NCBI RefSeq assembly: GCF_026236535.1
Contig: NZ_JAHTMW010000004.1
Coordinates: 124,001 to 188,000, forward strand
Length of the DNA stretch: 64,000 nt
Reading direction: 5' to 3'
From: Streptomyces sp. SKN60
GTDB taxonomy: Bacteria; Actinomycetota; Actinomycetes; Streptomycetales; Streptomycetaceae
The position numbers were made by a program, and so were the translations under genes. Positions 7,793 through 17,106 of this stretch are shown here, piece by piece (position 1 is the stretch's first letter; every line of letters begins with the position of its first letter). The notes beneath the pieces were generated by a model. The model saw nothing but the letters and a program-made list of their open reading frames with translations, made no database searches and was not told where the DNA came from.

Positions 7793-9577
7793 TCAGCCCA
7801 TGTCGAGCGCGTTGCGCAGGCCGAGTCGGTAGCGCAGACGGTCGTGGCGCTTGAGTCCCTCCAGTTCCGGGGCGCGGAAGAGCGGTCGCACCGCGCAGCG
7901 CGCGGCGGGCGAGTCGGTGCTGTCGAGCAGGGCGTTGACGGCCTGGCGGGCGGAGGCGTTGGCGCCTTCCATCGTCGCGAGGTCGATGTCGACGGCCACG
8001 TAGTCGCCGGCCAGGAAGAAGTTGGGGATCTTGGTGGCGGCCTGCGGGCGATTGTGGAAGGTGCCGACCGGATGGATGAGGAGCTGGTCCTCGTTGGTCG
8101 GGTTCGGCGTGCCGAGGCCGTCGACTCCCGGGTCCAGGAACCAGGAGTGCAGCGCGCTGTCCTTCAGGACCGTACGGCCGGTGTCGTTGAACGCGGCTTT
8201 CAACTGCGCCCAGACCTCTCGGGCGACCTCTGTGCGGGTGCACTGTTTGGCTGTCTTTCCGTAGAGGATGCCGGGTCGGTCCCATTCCGAGATGTCGACC
8301 GAGAGGCAGTCGACAGCGGCTCCGTCGCCGTAGTCGGCGGGGAAGTCGCGGGAGGGCCAGTGGCGCGCCTGCTGGATGGCCGTCAAGGACCAGGGGGAGT
8401 CGATGCAGTTGGCGTGTCCGGCGAGGAGCGGCGCGTGTTCGGTGAGATAGAACTGGATGCCCGTCATCCAGTCCGTTTCCAGCTTGTCGCACCGTGCCAG
8501 CTGCGGATCCGCCGCCCGCAGGGCCGCACTCCAGGTCCGCCGGGCGTGCTCCACCGGCATCGCGGAGACGTAGTGATCGGCGGTCACCGAGCGGCGGACG
8601 CCCTGCGGGTCCTCGACGACGGCCGCGCCGATCCGCCCGGAGCCGGCGTCGTAGTCCAGCTCCCGCACGGTCCAGCCGATGCGGAACTCCACCCCGAGGC
8701 TCGTCAGATGAGCCGCCCAGGGATCGATCCAGGCCTCGTTGGTGGGCAGGTTCAGGATCCGGTCGAGGGGCCCGTCGGCGCCGCGCCCCAAGGCGTTGAA
8801 GGTGAAGGCCTCCAGGAGGGTGGCGACCGTACGGGTGCTGGCCTCCTCGGCCTTCGTCGCGACGATGTTGCGGGTCAGCCCGACCGCCAGGATGCGCTGG
8901 TAGTCGTAGCTCATCCGCTCGGCCCGCAGGAACTCCCACCAGGGTGTCCGTTCCCACGCCTCGTCGCGCCGCTCGTCGCAGCTGGTCAGGAAGACGAGGA
9001 AGCGGTTGACGAAGTACGCGGCCTCGTGGAGCGGGATGGAACGGGCGGTGTCGAGGAGAGCCGTCAGGGCGCGGCGGATCTCGTCGAGGGTGAGCTCGGC
9101 GGGCCTGTGCCCCGGCCAGGGGAGCGGGATGCGCAGGTCCTCGCGGCCGGTGCGGGCGAAGGACATCTCGGCCGGAGCGACGAGGTTGTCCCAGACTCCG
9201 TTGGCGTTCCCCGGGAAGGGGATGCGCCGCATCGTGTCGGGGAGATTGTGGTAGATGCCGGGGATGAATCGGAAGCCGTGCTCGGCGGGGAGCGGGCGCC
9301 GGCTGCCGTGCGCGCTGTCCGGCACGTCCATGGAGCGGGCCTTGCCGCCCAGCGCCCGGCGCTCGTAGACGGTGACCCGAAAGCCGCGCTCGGCCAGCTC
9401 GTGGGCCGCGGTCAGTCCCGCGACGCCACCGCCGAGCACGGCCACGGACTGCGGCGCGGGCGACTCCGCGGCAACGGCCGGTACGGCGCCGGGCGCGACC
9501 GCCCCGACGGCGGCCGCTCCGGTCGTGGCGGCCACGCCGGCCACGAAGGTGCGTCGCGAGGTTCCCGTACGATCCAT
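7793..9577 (-). CDS. FAD-dependent oxidoreductase of the phytoene desaturase / hydroxysqualene dehydroxylase type, Tat signal
   Basis: A 594-residue flavoprotein. The N-terminus has a twin-arginine signal (TSRRTFVAG followed by an Ala-rich stretch to about residue 36), then the dinucleotide motif VAVLGGGVAGLTAAHELAERGFRVTVYER. The FAD-binding C-terminal motif is seen as NFFLAGDYVAVDIDLATMEGANASARQAVNALL. The layout (HGFRFIPGIYHNLPDTMRRIP and so on) matches actinobacterial FAD enzymes of the carotenoid desaturase/squalene-type superfamily; the true substrate is unknown. Export of such an enzyme is unusual. ATG is preceded by AAGGGG. A small TTACC-GGC-GGTAA repeat (9590-9602) lies just upstream. 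Divergent from the P450 gene, which may be co-regulated. Confidence 0.85.
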   Translation of the reverse strand: MDRTGTSRRTFVAGVAATTGAAAVGAVAPGAVPAVAAESPAPQSVAVLGGGVAGLTAAHELAERGFRVTVYERRALGGKARSMDVPDSAHGSRRPLPAEHGFRFIPGIYHNLPDTMRRIPFPGNANGVWDNLVAPAEMSFARTGREDLRIPLPWPGHRPAELTLDEIRRALTALLDTARSIPLHEAAYFVNRFLVFLTSCDERRDEAWERTPWWEFLRAERMSYDYQRILAVGLTRNIVATKAEEASTRTVATLLEAFTFNALGRGADGPLDRILNLPTNEAWIDPWAAHLTSLGVEFRIGWTVRELDYDAGSGRIGAAVVEDPQGVRRSVTADHYVSAMPVEHARRTWSAALRAADPQLARCDKLETDWMTGIQFYLTEHAPLLAGHANCIDSPWSLTAIQQARHWPSRDFPADYGDGAAVDCLSVDISEWDRPGILYGKTAKQCTRTEVAREVWAQLKAAFNDTGRTVLKDSALHSWFLDPGVDGLGTPNPTNEDQLLIHPVGTFHNRPQAATKIPNFFLAGDYVAVDIDLATMEGANASARQAVNALLDSTDSPAARCAVRPLFRAPELEGLKRHDRLRYRLGLRNALDMG

Positions 9578-9798
9578 ACCCCAACCCCTTTACCGGCGGT
9601 AACCCGATGTCCGACGCAGGAGCATAGGGGTGTCCCACCGGTCCCGGAAGTTGCGTGCGGGTCCCGTTCACAGTTGGCGCGATCCCGCCCCTCGCACGGC
9701 GTGCCATGGGGAGCGGTCCGGTCTCACCTGCGCCTTTCGTGTAGTGATGCGGGGCACATCCGGCCGGAGAGCGCATCTCCCGCGTGTAACCTCCGGCC

Positions 9799-11097
9799 GT
9801 GACTTCCCCGGCCCTGGAGGCGTTCCCACCCGGCACCGGAGCAGCCTGGGGCCGCTCCGGTCCGCCCGGGCTGCTCGACGTGTTCGGCGAGCCCTTCGTC
9901 AGGGACCCGTACCCCTGGCTGGAACTCCTGCGGACCGACTCCCCCGTCCACCACGACGCCGGCACCGGACTGTGGCTGGTCAGCCGGCACCGGGACATCC
10001 GGCGGGTCCTGCTGGAACCGGAGGACTTCCTGCCGGACAACGCCCAGCACGCCGTCACCCCGCTGCCCGTCTCCGTGCTCAGGATCCTCGCCCGCGCGGG
10101 CTTCACGCTTCCGCCCGCGCTCGCCAACAACGGCACCGAGAGCCACGCGGGACTGCGCCGCCTGGTCACGCGGTTCTTCCACGCGCGGCGCGTGGAAGAA
10201 GCCGTGCCCGTGATCGAGCGGATCGCCGGGGAGCTGCTCGGCCGGGTGCGGTCCACGCTGGACGCCGCCGGCTCCTGCGACCTGTTCGCCTCGTACGCGC
10301 AGATCCTTCCGTGCCGGGTCCTGATGGAGCTGCTCGGCATCGAGGACATCGAGCCGACGACCCTGATCCGCTGGAGCGACGCCTCGCTGGAGCTGTTCTA
10401 CGGCAGGCCGTCTCCGGAACGGCAGCCGGCGCTGGCGGAACTCGTCGCGGACTTCCACCGATGGCTCACCGCGACCGTCCGGAGCGGCACGGTTCCCGAG
10501 GACTCCTTCATCGGGGCGCTCCGCCGCCATCGGCTGCCCGGCGGCGAGCCGCTGGACGTGCGGACGGCGGTCGCCGCCTGCTTCTTCGTCTTCATCGCCG
10601 GTCAGTCCACCACCGGGCAGCTCATCGCCACGGTGCTTCGCCGCGTGTCCTCGGAACCGGGCCTGTGGACCCGGGTGGCCGACGAAGCCGGGCTCGCCGA
10701 GGCGTGGGTGGAGGAGGTCCTGCGCCGGGAGCCGCCGGTGACGACGTGGCGCCGGCTCACCGCGCGGGCCGTTTCGCTGGGCGGGGTACGCCTGCCGGCC
10801 GGCGCCCCGCTGCTCCTCATGCTGATGGGCAGCGGGTCCGATCCGGAGGTGTTCGCGGAGCCCGCGACGATGTGTCCGTACCGGTCCGGCATCCGCCATC
10901 ACCTGGCCTTCGGTGCCGGCCGTCACCGGTGCCCGGGCGCCTCCCTGGCGCGCACGGAGGCGACCGTGGCCCTGCGGGCGGCGGCACGCGCCCTTCCCGG
11001 CATCCTGCCGGCCGACGCCGACGGGCCGGCGGAGCCTCCCATGCTCGGCCTGCTGTCGTTCCGGGCGCCGCTGGAAGTGCCCGTGCGAGTGCCGTAG
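9799..11097 (+). CDS. Cytochrome P450
   Basis: Class I bacterial P450, 432 residues, cytoplasmic, needing ferredoxin and reductase that are not encoded nearby. The I-helix oxygen-binding motif appears as FIAGQSTTGQL (about 265), the ExxR as EEVLRREPP (about 310), and the haem-ligand loop as FGAGRHRCPGASLA (Cys near 374). The GTG start at 9799 has no Shine-Dalgarno, and a TAACCT-like -10 sits about 12 bases upstream, so the transcript may be leaderless. It is divergent from the exported FAD oxidoreductase across 220 bases, and the two might act on the same lipid or terpenoid; that is inference. Confidence 0.93.
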   Translation: MTSPALEAFPPGTGAAWGRSGPPGLLDVFGEPFVRDPYPWLELLRTDSPVHHDAGTGLWLVSRHRDIRRVLLEPEDFLPDNAQHAVTPLPVSVLRILARAGFTLPPALANNGTESHAGLRRLVTRFFHARRVEEAVPVIERIAGELLGRVRSTLDAAGSCDLFASYAQILPCRVLMELLGIEDIEPTTLIRWSDASLELFYGRPSPERQPALAELVADFHRWLTATVRSGTVPEDSFIGALRRHRLPGGEPLDVRTAVAACFFVFIAGQSTTGQLIATVLRRVSSEPGLWTRVADEAGLAEAWVEEVLRREPPVTTWRRLTARAVSLGGVRLPAGAPLLLMLMGSGSDPEVFAEPATMCPYRSGIRHHLAFGAGRHRCPGASLARTEATVALRAAARALPGILPADADGPAEPPMLGLLSFRAPLEVPVRVP

Positions 11098-11254
11098 GCC
11101 GCCAGCCGGTCAGGCGGCAGAGCGCTGACTGGCGTGGCACGGTGGAACGGGAAGGTGCAGGTTCTGCAGCACGGGTGCCGTTGACACGCCCGCCGCATCT
11201 TCCGAGCGCAGGACGACGACAACCGCTGGCACTCGACTGTAAGGGCCCGCCACC

Positions 11255-11941
11255 GTGACCGGACGCATCCCCGAGCCGCCCGAGAGTTCGAGTGCGCACG
11301 GGCCCGTCGGTGAGAGCCGGTGGCCGATGGCCACCGCTGTCGTCGCCGCCATGGTGCTGACCATCCTCCTCCCCGACGACCTCCGCCTCGCGCCTCACTG
11401 GGTACTCCCGGCCGTGGAGGGATTGCTCCTGCTCGCGCTCATCGCCGGCGACCCGGGCCGGATCGACCGACGATCGACGGTGCTGCGCACCATGTCGATC
11501 GCCCTGGTGTGCGTTCTCGCGCTCAGCGCCGTCTGGTCCACCGCCCAGCTGGTCGACGACATCCTCCAGGGCGGCAAGGAGACCAGCTCCGCCACCAGCC
11601 TGCTGCAGAGCGGCGGCACGGTGTGGGCCTGTACGGTTCTGGCCTTCTCCCTGCTGTACTTCGAGCTCGACTGCGGTGGGGCGGCGGCCCGTCTCCACCA
11701 CATGCCCGCCACGCCCGCGCTCGCCTTCCCGCAGCAGCTCAACCCCGAAGTGGCAGACGCCGACTGGCGGCCCCGCTTCGTCGACTACCTCTACCTCGCG
11801 CTGACCAACGCCACCGCGTTCAGCCCCACCGACGTGATGCCCCTGGCTCCTTGGGCCAAGATCGCCATGGGCATTCAGTCCCTGGTCTCCCTGCTCATTC
11901 TCGGACTGGTGGTCGCCCGCGCCGTCAACGTCCTCGCCTGA
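11255..11941 (+). CDS. Membrane protein with pore-loop-like segment
   Basis: A 228-residue integral membrane protein with about five hydrophobic segments: near 25-45, 50-65, 82-103, 122-140 and 200-225. Before the last helix lies DYLYLALTNATAFSPTDVMPLAPWAKIAMGIQS, which resembles the pore helix and filter region of two-helix ion channels (Thr-rich turn followed by a Pro and a final helix) although no canonical GYG filter is present. Families like this are often labelled ion-channel-like or conserved membrane protein. GTG start, no clear ribosome site. Convergent with the regulator gene, 7 bases apart. Confidence 0.6.
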   Translation: MTGRIPEPPESSSAHGPVGESRWPMATAVVAAMVLTILLPDDLRLAPHWVLPAVEGLLLLALIAGDPGRIDRRSTVLRTMSIALVCVLALSAVWSTAQLVDDILQGGKETSSATSLLQSGGTVWACTVLAFSLLYFELDCGGAAARLHHMPATPALAFPQQLNPEVADADWRPRFVDYLYLALTNATAFSPTDVMPLAPWAKIAMGIQSLVSLLILGLVVARAVNVLA

Positions 11942-11948
11942 TCCTCGA

Positions 11949-12947
11949 TCAGAGGCCCGAGCGCTCCAGCCAGCCGGCTCGCACGGCGTGGGCGCCCAGC
12001 TGCATCCGGGTCCGCACCCCGGCCAGGTCCATGAGATGACGCAGGCGCCGGTGCAGCGTACGCGCCGACAGACCGAGCTGGGTCGCGGCCGACAGGTCCG
12101 TCAAGCCGGCCAGGAGCAGCGCGAGGATCCTGCGGTCGAGCTCGGTGGGGCCCTCGGGGCCGACCTCGGTGATCGCTTCGGATTCGCCCTCCGTGCCCGA
12201 CAACCGGAGCGGCTGGGCCGTGCGCCACACCGTCTCGAACAGGGCGTCCAGCGCGTCCAGCAGGCCGCTGCGGTGCAGCAGCACAGCGCCGGGCTCACCC
12301 GCCGGGGTGACCGCGAGCGGGACCAGGCCCAGATCGGCGTCGGCGAGCACGAGTTTCATCGGCACGTGGTCCGCGACCCGCAGTTCCACACCGTTGCGCA
12401 GGGATTCGATGGCGTCCTGGACGATGCCCGGCTCGGCCAGGACCTCGCGGTCCAGTACGGCGCGGAAGTGCACCCCGCGGCCGAGGGCCATGGGCTCGGC
12501 CGTGTTCTCGTCCGGCGGCAGGGCGACGAACGGTGCGGTGATGAAGGAGCGGACCTGTGTCCGGGCCGCCTGCTGCACCTGGAGGAAGCGGTGCCGGATG
12601 GCGTCGACGCCGGTGACGACCTCGATCAGATCGGTGATGCTGCTGCCGGTCATCGCGGCCCGGTGTTCCTCGGCGAAGGTGACCAGCGCCTGCTCGGCCG
12701 TGCGCAGTTCGTCCCGGCGCCGGCCGATGAGGGCGCCGAGGGCCATGGCCGGCGGCGCGGCGGTGAAGCGGGCGTCCGCCGACCGGGTCGCCAGGCCGCA
12801 CTCGACCAGGCGCGACAGGGCCTGGTCGACGGGGGCGTGGGACAGCGCGAGCTGGTCCGAGAGCAGGGCCGCGGTGGTGTCGGGCCGTCCGATCAGCGCC
12901 CGGTAGACACGCTCCTCGTCGGGTTCGAGGCCCAGAACATCCAGCAT
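11949..12947 (-). CDS. TrmB-like / LuxR-type transcriptional regulator
   Basis: A 332-residue DNA-binding regulator. Residues 1-70 form a TrmB-like winged helix (LGLEPDEERVYRALIGRPD, LALSHAPVDQALSRLVECGL). The middle (about 95-255) looks like a ligand-binding domain of the phospholipase-D-like kind found in this regulator class. The C-terminus (about 265-332) is a LuxR-type helix-turn-helix: ELDRRILALLLAGLTDLSAA, LGLSARTLHRRLRHLMDLAGVRTRMQLG. The ATG at 12945-12947 was preferred to longer in-frame starts because conservation starts there. Such proteins are common next to secreted protease genes in Streptomyces, and this one stands directly downstream of the S8 protease; direct control of it is inference. 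Confidence 0.85.
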   Translation of the reverse strand: MLDVLGLEPDEERVYRALIGRPDTTAALLSDQLALSHAPVDQALSRLVECGLATRSADARFTAAPPAMALGALIGRRRDELRTAEQALVTFAEEHRAAMTGSSITDLIEVVTGVDAIRHRFLQVQQAARTQVRSFITAPFVALPPDENTAEPMALGRGVHFRAVLDREVLAEPGIVQDAIESLRNGVELRVADHVPMKLVLADADLGLVPLAVTPAGEPGAVLLHRSGLLDALDALFETVWRTAQPLRLSGTEGESEAITEVGPEGPTELDRRILALLLAGLTDLSAATQLGLSARTLHRRLRHLMDLAGVRTRMQLGAHAVRAGWLERSGL

Positions 12948-13043
12948 CGGCGATCGACTCTCTTCCGGTTGCCGCAGCGGGGAGAGTATGCGCCACGGTG
13001 GCAGACCGTGAAAAGACCCTGATGGGAGCGGGTGCGTGGGGAA

Positions 13044-13073
13044 GGGCCCCGGGGCGTCGCCGCCCCGGGGCCC
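13044..13073. terminator. 13-bp stem hairpin, terminator of the S8 protease
   Basis: GGGCCCCGGGGCG (13044-13056) pairs perfectly with 13061-13073 around a TCGC loop. It lies 12 bases past the stop of the leftward S8 protease gene and upstream of the leftward regulator, so it would stop protease transcripts from entering the regulator. No T-run follows, as usual in Streptomyces. Confidence 0.8.
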
Positions 13074-13084
13074 GAGGGTGGGGC

Positions 13085-16000
13085 TCATCGCAGGCCGTAC
13101 GCCCGGATGATCTCGTTCTTGACGCCGAAGCCCCGGTCCGTCCCGGCACCCGCGCGGAGCGAGACGAAGCCGCCGGGCTTCCGGGCCGTCCTGAAGGAAC
13201 CCGTCCAGGAGCCGTCGGTGCCCTTGGCCAGGGTCACCTTCTGCCAGGTGGCGCCGTCGTCGTACGAGACGTCGAGCGTCACGGTGGTGACCTTGCCCGG
13301 CACGGCGCCCAGGTCCGTCGACACCGGCTTGAGCGCGATCTGCTGGGTGGTGTTGGCCCTGACGTCGCCGTGCAGGTCCGTCTCCAGGCGGTAGTCCAGG
13401 TTCAGCACCGAGAACGGCTCGAAGAACTCCGAGTCCACCGTGCCGGACCTGAAGGTCCACTCGGTGTGGGTGCGCGTCGACAGCCGGAAGAGGTCGGCGG
13501 GCCGCTCCGCGTCGAGGACGGCACGGTAGGGCAGGTCACCGGCCGGCACCTCCGCCCACTGCATGTCGGAGCCGTTCGGGTTGTCGTGGATGAGCGTGTC
13601 GCCCTGGAAGATCTGCAGGTGGGTCGGCGTCTCGCCCCACGGCAGGTAGCCGCCGAGGCGCATGGTGTCGCTGGCCGAGGCCCAGGGCTGCACGTTCCAG
13701 GTCATGTAGTTCTGCCAGCGGGAGTTGTAGACGCCGAAGGACTCGCTCTGGCCGGGACGGGTCGCCGGAGCGAACCAGTCGAGCCGGGTGGTGCTGCCCG
13801 CGGCGTACGTGTTGTCGCCCGACACCATCGACCATGGCAGGGCGGTGTCCATGCCCTGGGTGTGGAACTCCCGCCAGACCTGACCCGGGGTCACCCATTC
13901 GGTGCGGGTGCCCGGGTGCCACTCGGCCTCGGGGAAGTTGAACGACGGGCTGAGGGTGAAGTCGGACCGGTAGCCCTCGGCGAGGCGGCCGCCCGCGGCC
14001 GCGTGGTAGCGGGCGTCGATCCGGGCGAGCTCGGCCTTGGTGGGCTGGTAGACCAGGGCCCGGTCCGGCACCTGGCCGGGGTAGTCGCGGGTCAGGTCGT
14101 AGACGAACGGCGTGTACTCGGTCTGCCGCACGGTCAGCTTGAGGTTGCCGGCCCTGGCCTGCGCGACGAGGGCGCGACCCGCGTCGCGGTGCACGGTGGC
14201 GACCGGGATGGCGGACTCGCCGACGTACTCCAGCAGGCCGCCGACCGCGTCGTTGACCACGATCAGGGCCTTCGCCCCGGCGGCGGCCGCGGCGGCGGCG
14301 CGCTCCTCCGGCGCGACCTCGTCGCTGCGCTCGACGACGGCGACCTTGCCCTTCACGCCGAGCCCCGCGTAGTCGGCGGCCGCGCCCTTGCCCGCGTAGA
14401 CCGCGGTCAGCCGGTCCGTGGCGGTGCCCAGGGCACTGCCGCCCTGCACCAGGGTCTCCAGGTCGAGCCGGCCGTCGACCGTGCTCAGGCCGAGCTGCGG
14501 TTCGCCCTTGCGCCAGCGGGTGATCAGCGTGAACTCGCCCTGCGTCATCGGCTCCGTCGGGGAGACGTAGACGTCGTCGTACGTCGGCGGCAGCACGTAC
14601 GCGCCGCGGTAGTCCCACCAGGCGTCGAAGCCGGTGTAGTGGACGTTGAAGTCGACCTTGCGCTGGCGGTCCTGGGCGCGCTGCGGCGCCTCGGTCCGCA
14701 GCAGGTGTGCCTTGCTCGCGTCGAGGACCACGTCCGCGGAGGCGTCCTTGAGCACGGTCTCCGGGTCGACGAGGACGGCCAGGCCCGAACGGTCCGCCCG
14801 CTCGCCGGTCACGTCGAGGTAGGCGGCGACGGTGTACCGGCCGGGGGCCATGCGCATGGTGGCGGAGCCGTCGACGTAGAGCGACCAGGGCCAGCCGTCG
14901 CCCGCCAGGTTGACCGAGACCCAGCCGGCGGCGGGCTTGCCGTCCCGGCCGACCAGCTTGATGTTCAGGTCGTAGCGCTCCTCCTCCTTGAGCAGCGCCA
15001 CGGAGGTGCGGGTCACCGGCCGTCCGGTGGCCGCGTCGGTACCGATCACGTAGCCGACGTGCCGTCCGGCCGAGGCGGCCTGCGGGTCGCCGGTCACCGG
15101 GACGGTCGCCTTGTCGCCCGCCGGGACCGTCACCGTGGCGGCGCCCAGCGAGAACGGGCCGTCCGTGCCGGTCAGCGCCAGGTTCAGCGTGACGTCGGCG
15201 GAACCGGAGTTGGTGAAGGTCAGGTCCTTCGTGACGGCCACGTCACTCGGCTCGTGGGGCCAGGTGTGGTTGCCGAAGAAGAGCGATCCGGTGCCGCGGA
15301 CGGCGGTGCGCACGGCGGCGGTCACGTCAAGACGGCCGGTGCCGACCTCGTACGGCGAATACGCGGCGTCGAGGCCCTTCGCGGTGCTCATCAGGTGTTC
15401 CTTGAGCTGCGCGCCGGTCCAGTCCGGGTGCTGCTGTGCCAGGAGCGCCGCCGCGCCGACCACGTGCGGGGTGGCCATCGAAGTGCCGCTCAGGGTGCGG
15501 TAGAGGCCCTCGCCACCGTCGGTCATCTCCTGCGAGCGGGCGGCGGTGATGTCCACGCCCGGCGCCGCGATGTCCGGCTTCATGCCACCGGAGTACGCCA
15601 GCGGGCCGGTGCTGGAGAAGGACGCGAGCCCGTCCTGCTTGTCCGTGGCCGCCACGGTCAGCGCCGCGGCCGCCGCGCCCGGGGCGGAGATGCTCTCCGG
15701 ACCCGCGTTGCCGGCGGCTATGACGAACAGCGTGCCGTACTGCTCGGAGAGCGCGTCGACCAACTGCGACATCGGGTCGCTTCCGTCCGTGGGGTAGGAG
15801 TCGCCGAGGCTCATGTTGACGACGTCGGCGCCGGACTCGGCGGCCCACTGCATGCCTGCCATGACCCAGGAGTCCTGGCCGGAACCCTCGGCGCCGCCGA
15901 GCACCTTGCCGACGTAGAGGTCGGCGCCGGGCGCGACGCCCTTGTTCTCGCCCCCGGAAGCGGCGCCCGAGCCGACGATGGTGCCGGCCACATGCGTGCC

Positions 16001-16819
16001 GTGTCCGTTGACGTCGGTGACGCCCTCCCCCGGCACGAAGCTGGTCGTGCCGTCGATCAGCCCGGCGAAGTCGGGGTGGTTGACGTCGACGCCGGTGTCG
16101 AGCACCGCGACCTTGACACCCTTGCCGGTGTAGCCGGCGGCCCAGGCCTCGGGCGCGCCGATCAGCGGCACGCTCTCCTTCAGGGCGGGCTTCACCCGGC
16201 CGTCGAGCCACAGCTTGGCGACGCCGGCGCCCAACTGTGTGCCGCCCTGCGGCGCGACGGTGTTCCAGAAGGTGCGGGCCTGGCGCTTCTCGGTGCTGAG
16301 CGCGGCGGCGCCGATGCCCTTGAGCTTGCGGGTCAGCCTGCTTCCCCGGGGAGCGGTCGGTTCGACGGCCGCGCGGGACTTCGCCGGGGTGTACGTCGCG
16401 ATCAGCGGCACCGCGCCCGACTTCGCGTCGTCGTAGCCCATCTCGATCAGGTCGGTGACATTGAACAGCCGCCGGTCCAGCGTGCCGGCTCCGAGCAGCG
16501 GCCCGGCCTCGTCCGGGATGACGAACAGGTCGCCCTGGATCTCTTGGAGTCTGACACCGCCGAAGGCGTCGTCCGGTCGGTCGACGTCGGCCATCTGCTT
16601 GCCGTCGGCGGTCGTGGTGACCGTGACGACGTCTCCGGTGACCAGGGTGACCCGGTGGGTCGCCGAGGGCTTGGCGGGGACGGCCGGCTTGCTCGGAGCA
16701 GCCTGGGCCGGTGCCTGCGCGACGGCGAGACCCGAGGCGAGGAGGGGCACCGCGACGGCGGCCGAGATCAGCTGCCGGCGCCTGCGCCGGAGGGCGGAAA
16801 GATACGAGGGGGAGGACAT
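13085..16819 (-). CDS. Secreted subtilisin-like serine protease (S8) with PA domain
   Basis: A 1244-residue exported endopeptidase. A signal with a run of six Arg and a hydrophobic core occupies residues 1-41. A propeptide-like region follows. The S8 catalytic domain (about 215-480) has Asp in VAVLDTGVD, His in GHGTHVAGT, the oxyanion Asn in FVIAAGNAGP and the nucleophile Ser in SGTSMATPHV. A PA (protease-associated) insert lies at about 780-890 (GVKGKVAVVERSDEVAP, AGAKALIVVNDA). The remaining C-terminus is beta-rich. The size and layout match large Streptomyces subtilases inhibited by SSI-type inhibitors. The cognate regulator may be the neighbour at 11949-12947. It has its own terminator at 13044-13073. 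Confidence 0.95.
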   Translation of the reverse strand: MSSPSYLSALRRRRRQLISAAVAVPLLASGLAVAQAPAQAAPSKPAVPAKPSATHRVTLVTGDVVTVTTTADGKQMADVDRPDDAFGGVRLQEIQGDLFVIPDEAGPLLGAGTLDRRLFNVTDLIEMGYDDAKSGAVPLIATYTPAKSRAAVEPTAPRGSRLTRKLKGIGAAALSTEKRQARTFWNTVAPQGGTQLGAGVAKLWLDGRVKPALKESVPLIGAPEAWAAGYTGKGVKVAVLDTGVDVNHPDFAGLIDGTTSFVPGEGVTDVNGHGTHVAGTIVGSGAASGGENKGVAPGADLYVGKVLGGAEGSGQDSWVMAGMQWAAESGADVVNMSLGDSYPTDGSDPMSQLVDALSEQYGTLFVIAAGNAGPESISAPGAAAAALTVAATDKQDGLASFSSTGPLAYSGGMKPDIAAPGVDITAARSQEMTDGGEGLYRTLSGTSMATPHVVGAAALLAQQHPDWTGAQLKEHLMSTAKGLDAAYSPYEVGTGRLDVTAAVRTAVRGTGSLFFGNHTWPHEPSDVAVTKDLTFTNSGSADVTLNLALTGTDGPFSLGAATVTVPAGDKATVPVTGDPQAASAGRHVGYVIGTDAATGRPVTRTSVALLKEEERYDLNIKLVGRDGKPAAGWVSVNLAGDGWPWSLYVDGSATMRMAPGRYTVAAYLDVTGERADRSGLAVLVDPETVLKDASADVVLDASKAHLLRTEAPQRAQDRQRKVDFNVHYTGFDAWWDYRGAYVLPPTYDDVYVSPTEPMTQGEFTLITRWRKGEPQLGLSTVDGRLDLETLVQGGSALGTATDRLTAVYAGKGAAADYAGLGVKGKVAVVERSDEVAPEERAAAAAAAGAKALIVVNDAVGGLLEYVGESAIPVATVHRDAGRALVAQARAGNLKLTVRQTEYTPFVYDLTRDYPGQVPDRALVYQPTKAELARIDARYHAAAGGRLAEGYRSDFTLSPSFNFPEAEWHPGTRTEWVTPGQVWREFHTQGMDTALPWSMVSGDNTYAAGSTTRLDWFAPATRPGQSESFGVYNSRWQNYMTWNVQPWASASDTMRLGGYLPWGETPTHLQIFQGDTLIHDNPNGSDMQWAEVPAGDLPYRAVLDAERPADLFRLSTRTHTEWTFRSGTVDSEFFEPFSVLNLDYRLETDLHGDVRANTTQQIALKPVSTDLGAVPGKVTTVTLDVSYDDGATWQKVTLAKGTDGSWTGSFRTARKPGGFVSLRAGAGTDRGFGVKNEIIRAYGLR

Positions 16820-17106
16820 GCCATGGGTCTATCGACCGGTGAACACCGTCGTGAAGGCCCCGTGACGGCAAGTCCTCGCCATGGCAAAGGCTTGCCAGCC
16901 ATGAAGCGCGCGATTCCGGGCGGAAAGACGCCGTACCGAGCACCGGCCTGCTCGTCCCGCCGACATGCGTCGGGGGACGACGCGGGTCAGATTGGAGGTA
17001 GCCGACCCACCGGACGGGGACGTCTCGGCGGGCAGACGCGGGAGGAGCCCGGCATGACGACCCACACGAACGCGCCCGGTCCGGGAGGGCAGACACGCGG
17101 CGGCGA

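Noticed and set aside
7695..10349. Leftward 884-codon frame over the FAD gene and P450
   Set aside because: Out of frame with the recognisable FAD enzyme and Arg/Pro-rich; a shadow.
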